A stretch of DNA of 54,163 nt from a virus. Location: positions 1 to 54,163 of IMG/VR virus record IMGVR_UViG_3300021962_000139, one strand, 5' to 3'. Below, in pieces: positions 41,462 to 50,302 of the stretch. Each line of letters begins with the position of its first letter. Position 1 is the stretch's first letter. Position numbers and translations under genes: made by a program. The notes beneath the pieces are model-generated. The model saw nothing but the letters and a program-made list of their open reading frames with translations. It was not told the origin of the DNA and did no database searches.

Positions 41462-41533
41462 TTAAGACCAAGCCTTTCCGAGTGACCATAAATTAATAGG
41501 ACCAAATTCTATATCTTTCCATTCTATTTGCAT
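41462..41533 (-). CDS. possible 23-residue microprotein
   Basis: An ORF of 23 codons encodes MQIEWKDIEFGPINLWSLGK and three more residues (AWS). It overlaps the end of the upstream 66-residue gene, has no clear Shine-Dalgarno and would rely on coupling. The sequence is compact, aromatic and protein-like, and fills the whole 63-base gap. No family is assigned. Confidence 0.4.
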   Translation of the reverse strand: MQIEWKDIEFGPINLWSLGKAWS

Positions 41534-41724
41534 GTGGGATACTTTGGAATAAAGTTCTGTGGGAGTTGAACATAGTCTTGATATAGGCATGCAGTTGACC
41601 ATGCTTCTTTTTGTTCCTTTTTTAAACATTCATTAAAATATTGTGTGGCATGCGCACACGATTCAAAGTTGCCGATATATTCTCGGCTGTCATTTAAATA
41701 CAAAACTAATACCCACTCAAACAT
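41524..41724 (-). CDS. small protein, unknown
   Basis: 66 residues starting MFEWVLVLYLNDSREYIGNF. It has a beta strand, then a helix with Cys (ESCAHATQYFNECLKKEQKE) and ends FIPKYPTCK. On the minus strand TATAAT ends six bases before the ATG (41731-41736), so this gene may be read from a leaderless transcript. It is the first gene of the 40083-41724 unit, divergent from the terminase operon. Confidence 0.6.
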   Translation of the reverse strand: MFEWVLVLYLNDSREYIGNFESCAHATQYFNECLKKEQKEAWSTACLYQDYVQLPQNFIPKYPTCK

Positions 41725-41730
41725 TTTAAC

Positions 41731-41736
41731 ATTATA
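41731..41736 (-). promoter_or_regulatory. TATAAT -10 box of the divergent leftward promoter
   Basis: Exact TATAAT on the minus strand, preceded by GGG; the -35 is weak (TTGTAA at a long spacing). Transcription would start at or next to the ATG at 41724. The 84-base gap to the small terminase must also hold a rightward promoter, which I cannot define. Confidence 0.45.
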
Positions 41737-41808
41737 CCCTTTTTTATAAAGTATGTTACAATTCCGTTTATTAGCTGCAAATTATTTTCAAAGGTGTAAC
41801 AGCGACAC

Positions 41809-42378
41809 ATGACAGAGTTAAATCAAACTATAGTAATACCAATTATAGAGGACAATATTCCTATACCTAAAAATGCGAGAGAGGCATTACCAGAGCTTAC
41901 TCCGCAAGAAGAATTAGAACTAAGATCAAACACAGTTAAACTCTTAGCTGACATTAACGGAGATACTATGAATCTTAGTGATAAGAATATTGAAGATGCT
42001 GAAAAGATTGCAAAAGAAATGATGGAGAACCCAAGTTTACGCCCTGATTTTGGTAATTATCCTAATGAAACAATAGCTTATTTATCAGGTCTAGTTGCAC
42101 AAACAAGTCATATGGTAGCAAAAGACCTAGCTGATATTAAATTATCTGTATTAAATGGGCTATTACAAGAGGCAGCAACGGCTAAATCAGCTAGAGAACG
42201 TATTTCAGCATGGTCTAAGATAGGCGAAATCGACGGAGTAGATGCGTTTAAGAAAAAAACTGAGGTGACTCACATCACTAAATCAGGTAAAGAGCTAGAA
42301 GAAGAGCTTAAAAAAGCTATTGAGGATCTAAAAGGCAAGATTGTTCAGGGAGAGGTAGTCGAGAACGATGACAATTAG
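41809..42378 (+). CDS. terminase small subunit
   Basis: 189 residues immediately before TerL. An N-terminal acidic part, then PQEELELRSNTVKLLADING as a probable DNA-binding helical region, a central helical oligomerisation segment (LSGLVAQTSHMVAKDLADIK) and a charged C-terminus (EELKKAIEDLKGKIV) that would bind TerL. The assignment rests on place, size and architecture. It is the first gene of the rightward late operon and overlaps TerL by 11 bases. Confidence 0.75.
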   Translation: MTELNQTIVIPIIEDNIPIPKNAREALPELTPQEELELRSNTVKLLADINGDTMNLSDKNIEDAEKIAKEMMENPSLRPDFGNYPNETIAYLSGLVAQTSHMVAKDLADIKLSVLNGLLQEAATAKSARERISAWSKIGEIDGVDAFKKKTEVTHITKSGKELEEELKKAIEDLKGKIVQGEVVENDDN

Positions 42379-43897
42379 TAAAAAAGACCTTGATTTGTTA
42401 GAAAAAGCGCTTCCTTTAATGTCTGAAAGTGAAAGAAGAGAAAAACTACAATTATTAATAGCTTATAAAAATGAATTAACTAAGGAAAAAGGGGCAGAAC
42501 ACTTTTTAGATTTTATAAAACATGTATACCCCAACTATATTATAGGAGATCATCATCGTAAACTGGCTCAACTCTTTGAAGACATCGCTAACGGAAAGAA
42601 AAAACGAATTATTGTTAATATTGCTCCTCGACATGGAAAGAGCGAACTCATTTCGTACCTCGCCCCCGCGTGGTTTTTGGGTAAGCACCCGGCTAAGAAG
42701 GTTATCATGGCATCGCATACAGCTGACCTTGCAGTTAATTTCGGTCGTCGAGTGCGTAACCTCGTGGGTAGTGACGCATATAAAGATGTGTTTCCAAACA
42801 TTGAGCTCCAAGCAGACTCAAAGTCGGCTTCTCGTTGGGGTACTAACTTTAATGGTGAGTATTTTGCCATTGGTGTTGGCGGCGCTCTTGCTGGACGTGG
42901 GGCTGACCTATTTATCATCGACGACCCTCACTCAGAACAAGATGCAAAGCTCGGAAAACCGGATGTATTCCTCCCCGCTTGGGAATGGTTTCAATCGGGT
43001 CCCTTACAACGGCTTATGCCAGGGGGAGCCATTATCGTCGTTATGACGCGATGGTCTAAGCTAGACCTCACAGGGCAGATTGTTAATCAGATGATTAAGA
43101 ATGAAGATGTAGATGACTGGGAAGTTGTTGAATTTCCTGCAATTTTACAAAATAAAAACGGTGAAGAGGTTCCTTTATGGCCTGAGTTTTGGCCCTTAGA
43201 AGAATTACAGTCTAGACGAGCAGCATTAGATGTTCGATATTGGAATGCTCAATATTTACAAAACCCAGTATCGGAAGAGGGCGCATTAATTAAACGAGAT
43301 TGGTGGAATATATGGGAAAAAGAAGATCCTCCGCCTTGTGAGTTTACAATAATGACGTTAGACGCAGCTCAAGAGGCAAATAATAGGTCAGATTATAACG
43401 GTTTGACCGTGTGGGGCGTATTTTTTAACGAAGAAACCAATAATTATAATATAATACTATTGAATGCAATAAAGAAACGACTAGAATTCCCAGAGTTAAA
43501 GCAACTTTGCATAGAAGAATATAAAGAATGGGAACCTGATGCCTTTGTTGTTGAAAAGAAATCTAACGGGGCTGCACTTTACCAAGAGTTCAGGCGTATG
43601 GGTATTCCCGTTGGAGAATTTACTCCAGGAAAAGGACAGGATAAGATTAGTCGTGTAAATGCTATTTCAGATTTATTTAGTTCTGGTATAGTATGGGCTC
43701 CAGATAGAAGATGGGCACACGAAGTTATAGAAGAGTGTAATGATTTTCCAAGTGGCGCAAATGATGACTTAGTTGACGCAACTACTCTGGCTTTAATGAG
43801 ATTCAGACAAGGTGGATTTATAAGGTTACCCAGTGATGAAGAAGATGATATACCTGGTTTTAGAAGTTATGCTCAAAAGCGGTTATACGCTATATAG
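42368..43897 (+). CDS. terL: terminase large subunit
   Basis: 509 residues. Walker A APRHGKS at 86-92, Walker B LFIIDDP at 181-187, and after the ATPase domain a nuclease domain starting MTLDAAQEANNRSDYNGLTV with DAFVVEKKSNGAAL and NDDLVDATTLAL as later metal ligands. It packages DNA into the prohead from the portal. Codon use in the ATPase part, about 42620-43080, is visibly more GC-rich (CTC, GCC, GCG, CGT) than in the rest of the gene, which may reflect a recombined segment. Confidence 0.95.
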   Translation: MTISKKDLDLLEKALPLMSESERREKLQLLIAYKNELTKEKGAEHFLDFIKHVYPNYIIGDHHRKLAQLFEDIANGKKKRIIVNIAPRHGKSELISYLAPAWFLGKHPAKKVIMASHTADLAVNFGRRVRNLVGSDAYKDVFPNIELQADSKSASRWGTNFNGEYFAIGVGGALAGRGADLFIIDDPHSEQDAKLGKPDVFLPAWEWFQSGPLQRLMPGGAIIVVMTRWSKLDLTGQIVNQMIKNEDVDDWEVVEFPAILQNKNGEEVPLWPEFWPLEELQSRRAALDVRYWNAQYLQNPVSEEGALIKRDWWNIWEKEDPPPCEFTIMTLDAAQEANNRSDYNGLTVWGVFFNEETNNYNIILLNAIKKRLEFPELKQLCIEEYKEWEPDAFVVEKKSNGAALYQEFRRMGIPVGEFTPGKGQDKISRVNAISDLFSSGIVWAPDRRWAHEVIEECNDFPSGANDDLVDATTLALMRFRQGGFIRLPSDEEDDIPGFRSYAQKRLYAI

Positions 43898-43980
43898 AGT
43901 TGTAAAAATTACAAATTTAATACTTTTAATTATCGTAAATTTGGTAGAAATACAAATTAAAAAACTTTTAGGAAAATATA

Positions 43981-46515
43981 ATGGCAGTTAATGATATAGA
44001 TAAAGGAATAGCTCAAGCACCAAGAGGTATAGATGACATGATGGCTAAAATGGCTAACATGGAACCTGATATTGAGATTGAGATAGAAGACCCAGAAGAA
44101 GTCAGTATTAAAGCTGGTGGGTTAGAGATTGAAATTGATCCTGACGAAATGGATGATGGATTCGGCGATAACTTAGCCGAAGAAATGGATGATGATTTAC
44201 TTCAGAATTTAGCCAGTGATTTATTAGAAGAATATGAAGGTGACTTATCTGCACGACGTGATTGGTTAGATACATATGTAGATGGTTTAGATTTATTAGG
44301 ATTAAAATTAGAAGACAGAACTGAGCCTTGGGAAGGAGCATGTAATGTCTATCACCCACTCTTAACAGAAACTCTAGTTAAGTTTCAAGCAGAAACAATG
44401 ACTGAAACATTCCCTGCAGCAGGTCCAGTCAAAACTCAAATTATTGGAAAAATAACAGAAGCTAAAGAAGAAGCAGCTAATCGTGTAAAAGACGATATGA
44501 ACTATCAGCTTACAGATGTTATGACTGAGTATCGCCCAGAACATGAACGTATGTTGTGGGGTCTTGGATTAGCAGGTAATGCTTTCAAAAAAGTTTATTA
44601 TGATCCAAGTTTAGAACGACAAGTTTCTATGTATATCCCTGCTGAAGATCTTGTAGTTCCTTATGGAGCCTCAGATTTAGAATCAGCAGAACGTGTCACT
44701 CATGTGATGCGTAAGACAAAAAATGAAGTACGAAAATTACAAGTCGCAGGATTCTATCGTGATGTAGAATTAGGTGAACCTTCACATGACTTAGAAGAAG
44801 TTGAGAAGAAGATTGCTGAAAAGATGGGGTTCAGTGCAACCACAGATAATCGGTTTAAACTTCTTGAAATGCATATTGACTTAGATTTAGAAGGTTATGA
44901 AGATGAAGATGATGGAGAAAAAACAGGAATTGCACTTCCATATGTTGTAACCATTGAACGATCTACACAAACAATTTTAGCTATTAGGCGTAATTGGAAT
45001 CCTGATGATGATACAAAACAAAAACGTCAACACTTTGTACATTATGGTTACGTTCCAGGATTTGGATTTTACTGTTTTGGTTTAATTCATTTAATTGGTG
45101 CCTTTGCAAAATCAGGCACAATGATTCTACGTCAGTTAGTTGATGCAGGAACATTATCAAACTTACCAGGTGGATTTAAATCACGTGGTCTTAGAATTAA
45201 AGGAGATGACACACCAATTGCTCCAGCTGAGTTCCGTGATGTCGATGTACCATCAGGCACAATTAGAGATAATATCTTACCACTACCTTATAAAGAGCCA
45301 AGTCAAGTTCTTAATCAGTTAATGATTCAAATTATTGAAGAAGGTAGACGATTTGCTTCTGCTGCTGATTTAAAAGTATCAGATATGTCAGCTAATTCTC
45401 CTGTTGGAACTACACTTGCAATTCTTGAAAGAACATTAAAAGTAATGAGTGCTGTTCAAGCTCGTATTCATTATGCAATGAAACAAGAATTTAAACTCTT
45501 AAAAAATATTATTCGTGATTATACTGATGAAGAGTACTCATATGAACCAGATCAAGGAGATGAGTATGTTAAAAAATCTGACTATGATATTGTAGAAGTT
45601 ATTCCTGTGTCAGATCCTAACGCTGCAACAATGTCACAAAAAGTTGTGCAATATCAAGCAGTCATGCAGTTAGCACAAGCTAATCCAGATATTTATGACA
45701 TGGTTGAACTCAACAAACAGATGTTAGATGTATTGGGTGTCAAGAATATTGATAAGCTTATACCAAATACAAAAAATATGAAACCTGCAGATCCTGTATC
45801 AGAAAATATGAACATCATTAACCTCAAACCAGTTAAAGCATTTATCTATCAAGATCATCAAGCTCACATTGATGTGCATTTAGCTTTTGCAAATGATCCT
45901 AAGATTAAAGAACTTGTTGGACAAAGTCCAAAAGCAGGTGAAGTACAAGCAGCACTCGACGCTCACGTCGCAGAACATTTAGCATTCTTATATAGACAAC
46001 AGATTGAAGAACAATTAGGTGTTCCATTACCCAAACCAAATGAAGTTCTTCCTGAAGATGCAGAACTAGAAGTATCTCGACTACTTTCACGAGCAGCACA
46101 ACAACTACTTGGTAAAAATGAACAAGAAGTTGCACAACAACAAGCTGCGGCTCAAGCACAAGACCCACTCACTCAAATTCAACAACGTGAGTTAGCAATC
46201 AAAGAACAAGAGGCGCAAGCAAAAGCTCAGAAAATGATGGCTGATGCACAACTTGAACAAGCTAAATTCCAACAAGAATTACAAGCTAGAGCTCAAGAAA
46301 TGCAAACAACGGCTGAACTTGAAAAAGCTAAACTTGAACTTGAAAAAATGAGAATTGATTCACAAGAAAGAATCGCTGGAGCTAAACTCGGAGCCGAAGC
46401 AGTCTTGAAAGATAAACAACTTAAATCTGATGAGCTGATGGAGGGCGCTAAGCTTGGAGTAAATGTTGTTCAACAAGATAAACAACTCGAGGCAAATAAA
46501 AAACGAAAGGACTAA
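43981..46515 (+). CDS. portal protein (P22-like)
   Basis: 844 residues. An acidic N-terminus is followed by SARRDWLDTYVDGLDLLGLK and EDRTEPWEGACNVYHPLLTE, typical of the P22-type portal family in aquatic podoviruses. The core has VDAGTLSNLPGGFKSRGLRI and DVDVPSGTIRDNILPLPYKE. The C-terminal 150 residues are a Gln/Ala/Lys coiled coil, comparable with the P22 barrel. An 83-base AT-rich gap precedes it, with AGGAAAA before the ATG. It forms the packaging channel. Confidence 0.93.
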   Translation: MAVNDIDKGIAQAPRGIDDMMAKMANMEPDIEIEIEDPEEVSIKAGGLEIEIDPDEMDDGFGDNLAEEMDDDLLQNLASDLLEEYEGDLSARRDWLDTYVDGLDLLGLKLEDRTEPWEGACNVYHPLLTETLVKFQAETMTETFPAAGPVKTQIIGKITEAKEEAANRVKDDMNYQLTDVMTEYRPEHERMLWGLGLAGNAFKKVYYDPSLERQVSMYIPAEDLVVPYGASDLESAERVTHVMRKTKNEVRKLQVAGFYRDVELGEPSHDLEEVEKKIAEKMGFSATTDNRFKLLEMHIDLDLEGYEDEDDGEKTGIALPYVVTIERSTQTILAIRRNWNPDDDTKQKRQHFVHYGYVPGFGFYCFGLIHLIGAFAKSGTMILRQLVDAGTLSNLPGGFKSRGLRIKGDDTPIAPAEFRDVDVPSGTIRDNILPLPYKEPSQVLNQLMIQIIEEGRRFASAADLKVSDMSANSPVGTTLAILERTLKVMSAVQARIHYAMKQEFKLLKNIIRDYTDEEYSYEPDQGDEYVKKSDYDIVEVIPVSDPNAATMSQKVVQYQAVMQLAQANPDIYDMVELNKQMLDVLGVKNIDKLIPNTKNMKPADPVSENMNIINLKPVKAFIYQDHQAHIDVHLAFANDPKIKELVGQSPKAGEVQAALDAHVAEHLAFLYRQQIEEQLGVPLPKPNEVLPEDAELEVSRLLSRAAQQLLGKNEQEVAQQQAAAQAQDPLTQIQQRELAIKEQEAQAKAQKMMADAQLEQAKFQQELQARAQEMQTTAELEKAKLELEKMRIDSQERIAGAKLGAEAVLKDKQLKSDELMEGAKLGVNVVQQDKQLEANKKRKD

Positions 46516-46518
46516 CGT

Positions 46519-46713
46519 ATGTTAGAAAGCACGTTAAAACTTTTAACTGAGAAGTTAGAAGAAGAACGCAGAAATATTTTAGAAAATTTAGGTGATGGTA
46601 CAGCAACTGATTATGCTCATTACCAATACAGTGCAGGCATTATTCGGGGTCTCATGGTTGCACAAAGACACATAGCAGACCTTGCAAAAAATATGGAGAT
46701 GGACGATGACTGA
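46519..46713 (+). CDS. small helical protein after the portal gene
   Basis: 64 residues starting MLESTLKLLTEKLEEERRNI. The sequence is helical and acidic (HYQYSAGIIRGLMVAQRHIA). It is common at this place, between portal and chaperonin-like or scaffold genes, in marine podoviruses. It may help portal or head assembly; no activity is known to me. Confidence 0.7.
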   Translation: MLESTLKLLTEKLEEERRNILENLGDGTATDYAHYQYSAGIIRGLMVAQRHIADLAKNMEMDDD

Positions 46714-47125
46714 GATCATTACGCCAAATAAAACTATTGTAGATTTAAAAGGCAAGAAAGTTACAGCCGAAGAACCTAAACAAGAACAAAAACCCACTCA
46801 ATTACCAGACGTTAAAGGCTATCGCATTTTATGTGCTGTACCTTCTGTTGATGACAAGTATGAGAGTGGAATTATTAAAGCAGATAAGACAAGACACATT
46901 GAAGAACATTCAACTGTGGTTTTATTTGTTATTAAAATGGGTGATATGGCTTATGCTGATAAGGATAGATTCCCAACAGGACCCTGGTGCAAAGAAGGAG
47001 ACTTCGTAATCACTAGAGCATATTCTGGAACTCGAATCAAGATACATGGAAGAGAGTTTCGCATTATTAACGATGATACCGTAGAAGCAGTGGTCGATGA
47101 TCCACGTGGCTACGAACGCGCATAA
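46706..47125 (+). CDS. GroES-like co-chaperonin
   Basis: 139 residues from the ATG at 46706, overlapping the previous stop by eight bases; an in-frame ATG at 46682 is less likely. After a 30-residue leader, KGYRILCAVPSVDDKYESGI, then IKADKTRHIEEHSTVVLFVI, KEGDFVITRAYSGTRIKIHG and REFRIINDDTVEAVVDD follow the Cpn10 beta-barrel order, with a mobile-loop-like segment at YESGIIKADKTRHIEE. Phage GroES analogues (T4 gp31 is the best known) redirect host GroEL to fold the capsid protein. The place before scaffold and capsid genes fits. Confidence 0.75.
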   Translation: MTEIITPNKTIVDLKGKKVTAEEPKQEQKPTQLPDVKGYRILCAVPSVDDKYESGIIKADKTRHIEEHSTVVLFVIKMGDMAYADKDRFPTGPWCKEGDFVITRAYSGTRIKIHGREFRIINDDTVEAVVDDPRGYERA

Positions 47126-47135
47126 GGAGTAAAGC

Positions 47136-48176
47136 ATGGTAAAAATTGTAAATGAAATACCTGACGAACTAAAAGACGATGAGTCTATGGAAGTAGATTT
47201 AACGCCTCAGGACAAAGAAGATTATGAAGAAGCGGTAGAGGCAAAGAAAGAAGAAGCCGCTCCTAAACAAGAACTTGATTTTGAAATTGAAGAGGAAGAT
47301 GATACCCCTCCACAAGATAGAAATCGTGAACCCCTACCTGATAATATTAAACAAGAGTTAGAAGAAGATAATCTTGAGGAATATTCTGATCGCGTTAAAC
47401 AAAGAATGGCACAGCTTAAAAAAGCGTGGCATGACGAAAGACGAGCAAAAGAAGCAGAGGCTCGTGAAAGAGAAGAAGCGATAAAATATGCTCAGCACAT
47501 TATTAATGAAAATAATAGATTAAAAACTACATTAAGTGCTGGAGAAGAAGATTATATTAAGACACTTAAAGATGCTTATGATAAAGACTTGGCACTAGCT
47601 AAAAGGGAATATCGTGAAGCTTATGATTCTGGAGATCCAGATAAAATAAGTGAAGCACAATCTAAAATTAGTGAAGCTCAATATAAAATACTACAAGCTC
47701 AACAATTAAAACCTCAGTTTACAAAAGAAGCTTTACAAGAAGAGCAGAATAGTAGACAATATGAGCAAGAAAGATTATTTCAGCCTAAAACTGCTCAGCC
47801 AGATGAAAAAGCTTTAAATTGGCAAGCTAAGAATACTTGGTTTGGTAAAAATAAAGTTATGACAGCTACTGCTTTAGGACTGCATGATGAACTACTCAGT
47901 GAGGGCATTAACCCAACATCTGATATATATTACCGTCGTATAGATAATACGATGCATAAACTATTCCCAGAACACTTTGGGGAAACTGAATCGTTGGAAG
48001 GACAACCTGCCCAACGCACTACAAAACCTTCTACTGTTGTTGCTCCTGCAACTAGGTCTACTTCGCCTAAAAAAGTGAAATTGACTAAAACACAGTTATC
48101 TTTAGTTAAAAAACTTAAGATAACACCAGAGCAATATGCAAGAGAATTTTTAAAAACGGAGAACGCAAATGGATAA
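47136..48176 (+). CDS. scaffolding protein
   Basis: 346 residues, highly charged and helical. An acidic, Pro-containing N-terminal third (EEEDDTPPQDRNREPLPDNI) is followed by a long coiled coil (DRVKQRMAQLKKAWHDERRA, QSKISEAQYKILQAQQLKPQ) and a basic C-terminal part (SPKKVKLTKTQLSLVKKLKI) of the kind that binds the coat protein. It lies just before the head genes. Composition and place make scaffold the best call. Confidence 0.8.
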   Translation: MVKIVNEIPDELKDDESMEVDLTPQDKEDYEEAVEAKKEEAAPKQELDFEIEEEDDTPPQDRNREPLPDNIKQELEEDNLEEYSDRVKQRMAQLKKAWHDERRAKEAEAREREEAIKYAQHIINENNRLKTTLSAGEEDYIKTLKDAYDKDLALAKREYREAYDSGDPDKISEAQSKISEAQYKILQAQQLKPQFTKEALQEEQNSRQYEQERLFQPKTAQPDEKALNWQAKNTWFGKNKVMTATALGLHDELLSEGINPTSDIYYRRIDNTMHKLFPEHFGETESLEGQPAQRTTKPSTVVAPATRSTSPKKVKLTKTQLSLVKKLKITPEQYAREFLKTENANG

Positions 48177-48615
48177 AAGATTAGATAGAGATATAGAAGT
48201 ACGTGAAGAAACTCAACCAAGGGATAGAGTATGGGCACCCCCATCACTTCTCCCGGAATTCAAAAAACAACCAGGTTGGGCTTATAGATGGATTAGAATT
48301 TCTTTAGCTAATGATGCTGATAATCTAAATGTGTCTTCTAAAATGCGTGAAGGCTGGGAACCTGTGAAACAATCAGAACACCCAGAAATTAAATTACCGG
48401 CAGCCGCTGACAGTAGGTTTAAAGACTCTGTCGAAGTAGGTGGACTGCTTTTATGTAAAATGCCACAAGAAATGGTGGATCAGAGAAATGCCTATTATAG
48501 GCAAAAAGCTGAAGGTCAAGCTAAAGCTGTTGATAATAGCTTTATGAAAGAAAATGATCCTCGTATGCCGTTATTCTCTGATAAAAAATCTACTAAGTCT
48601 TTTGGCAAAGGTTAA
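48169..48615 (+). CDS. head-module protein, unknown
   Basis: 148 residues starting MDKRLDRDIEVREETQPRDR. It contains RVWAPPSLLPEFKKQPGWAY and VGGLLLCKMPQEMVDQRNAY, a pattern seen in small proteins between scaffold and capsid genes of marine podoviruses. It overlaps the scaffold gene by eight bases. It may be a minor head or assembly protein. Confidence 0.7.
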   Translation: MDKRLDRDIEVREETQPRDRVWAPPSLLPEFKKQPGWAYRWIRISLANDADNLNVSSKMREGWEPVKQSEHPEIKLPAAADSRFKDSVEVGGLLLCKMPQEMVDQRNAYYRQKAEGQAKAVDNSFMKENDPRMPLFSDKKSTKSFGKG

Positions 48616-48639
48616 ACAATTCTTTAAGGAGAAATTATT

Positions 48640-49230
48640 ATGGCAGCTTACGGATTAAAACCTGTACAGCGTGTTGATGGCATGCCTTATGCAGGCGCTA
48701 CAAGGCTATATAAAATTGACCCTGCTGGTGAAGCAACTAACTTGTTCTATGGACAGGTTGTTAACATCGGCTCGGACGGTTATATCGCTTTATGTACTGC
48801 AACAGGCGCAGACGCTACTACTAACAACTTAGGTGGTAACGGCGTTGGAGCTATCGGCGTTTTTGTTGGATGTGAATATGTTAATGCACAAGGTCAAGTT
48901 ATCTACTCACAATATTATCCATCTGGTACTGCTAATGGCGGTGACATTATGGCTTATGTTGTAGACGATCCAAATGCATTATTTATGGCTGAATTAGATG
49001 AAACAGCTACGCAAACAATGGTTGGTACAAACACCACTTTTGCAACAGCTCAATCTACTTCTACCGGTTCTACCGCTACTGGCGTTTCTAACTCTCAGTT
49101 GGACGCAACAGTTGCTACTACTGCTAAGGCATTTAAAATTGTCGCTTTAGCACCAGATCAGTCAACTGCAGCAGTGTTAGTTAAATTTAACCCAAGTTTC
49201 CATCGCTTCACAAGTGATGCTGGCTTATAA
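48640..49230 (+). CDS. structural head protein (decoration-like)
   Basis: 196 residues starting MAAYGLKPVQRVDGMPYAGA. It is Ala/Thr/Gly-rich and beta-rich with no charged tail (AIGVFVGCEYVNAQGQVIYS, FKIVALAPDQSTAAVLVKFN). AAGGAG lies before the ATG. Codons are more optimised than in early genes, as in the capsid gene, which suggests high expression. A capsid-binding decoration or minor coat role is likely. Confidence 0.7.
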   Translation: MAAYGLKPVQRVDGMPYAGATRLYKIDPAGEATNLFYGQVVNIGSDGYIALCTATGADATTNNLGGNGVGAIGVFVGCEYVNAQGQVIYSQYYPSGTANGGDIMAYVVDDPNALFMAELDETATQTMVGTNTTFATAQSTSTGSTATGVSNSQLDATVATTAKAFKIVALAPDQSTAAVLVKFNPSFHRFTSDAGL

Positions 49231-49242
49231 GGAGAATAAATC

Positions 49243-50157
49243 ATGGCAATTTCAAGAGCTCAGTTACTAAAAGAGTTGCTCCCGGGCCTTAATGCTTTAT
49301 TCGGAATGGAATATCAGCGTTACGGTGAAGAGCACAAAGAGATCTACGAAACAGAAACATCTGAAAGATCTTTTGAAGAAGAAACAAAATTATCAGGCTT
49401 TGGCAGTGCGCCAGTTAAAGGTGAAGGCTCAGCCATCGCTTATGACAATGCACAAGAAGCTTGGACAGCAAGATACAACCACGAAACCATTGCTTTAGGT
49501 TTCTCTCTAACAGAAGAAGCAGTTGAAGATAACCTCTACGACACTTTATCTGCTAGATATACTAAAGCATTAGCACGTGCAATGGCTTATACTAAACAAG
49601 TTAAAGCTGCTAACGTGTTAAACAATGGCTTCGACGGAACTAACTATCCTGGTGGTGACGGCAAAGCTTTATTTGCTACAAATCACCCACTAGTTAACGG
49701 CGGTACAAACAGCAATACTCAGTCAGTTGCTGCTGACTTAAACGAAACTTCATTAGAAAACGCAGTGATTCAAATCGCTGCATGGACTGATGAAAGAGGT
49801 TTATTGATTGCTGCTAAACCACGTAAATTGGTTATTCCACCATCATTACAATTCGTTGCTACACGTTTATTAGAAACTGACCAAAGAGTTGGTACTGCTG
49901 ATAACGACATCAACGCATTGAAAAACAACGGTGCGATTCCAGAAGGCTATGCAATCAATCATTTCTTAACAGACAATGATGCATACTTTTTAACAACCGA
50001 CGTTCCTAACGGTATGAAGCACTTCGAAAGAACAGCGCTTACTACTTCTATGGACGGTGATTTCGACACAGGCAATGTACGTTACAAAGCTCGTGAACGT
50101 TACTCATTTGGTTGGTCAGATCCATTAGGTATGTGGGGATCACAAGGCGCTGCTTAA
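49243..50157 (+). CDS. major capsid protein
   Basis: 304 residues. MAISRAQLLKELLPGLNALF and GMEYQRYGEEHKEIYETETS open it; RKLVIPPSLQFVATRLLETD and DVPNGMKHFERTALTTSMDG are typical of HK97-fold, Mu-type coat proteins in this phage group. AAGGAG is well placed before the ATG. Codon use is the most optimised in the window. An intrinsic terminator follows the stop by about 20 bases, and the pqqA gene comes next. Confidence 0.9.
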   Translation: MAISRAQLLKELLPGLNALFGMEYQRYGEEHKEIYETETSERSFEEETKLSGFGSAPVKGEGSAIAYDNAQEAWTARYNHETIALGFSLTEEAVEDNLYDTLSARYTKALARAMAYTKQVKAANVLNNGFDGTNYPGGDGKALFATNHPLVNGGTNSNTQSVAADLNETSLENAVIQIAAWTDERGLLIAAKPRKLVIPPSLQFVATRLLETDQRVGTADNDINALKNNGAIPEGYAINHFLTDNDAYFLTTDVPNGMKHFERTALTTSMDGDFDTGNVRYKARERYSFGWSDPLGMWGSQGAA

Positions 50158-50176
50158 TTAAGTAGTCCTTTCTAAG

Positions 50177-50207
50177 AAGACCCAGTTTCTCGGCTGGGTC
50201 TTTTTTT
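50177..50207 (+). terminator. intrinsic terminator after the capsid gene
   Basis: GACCCAG and CTGGGTC, extended by AA/TT, form the stem around an eight-base loop, followed by seven T residues. It separates capsid transcription from pqqA. Confidence 0.93.
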
Positions 50208-50266
50208 ATGTATAACTCATGGTTTTCTTTATAGTTTTTCTTTTTAATACCAATACAATACACATA

Positions 50267-50280
50267 TCAGCTTAGGCTGA
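50267..50280 (+). promoter_or_regulatory. small hairpin in the pqqA leader
   Basis: TCAGC-TTAG-GCTGA is a perfect five-base stem with a four-base loop, ending 22 bases before the pqqA ATG. A TACAAT sequence (50254-50259) upstream could be a weak -10, but no good -35 is present. Role unknown. Confidence 0.45.
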
Positions 50281-50302
50281 AATCTAAATTAAGGAGACTA
50301 TT

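Noticed and set aside
42506-43046. Open frames on both strands inside terL
   Set aside because: They overlap the conserved ATPase domain and arise from its GC-rich codon use; their products have no protein-like pattern.
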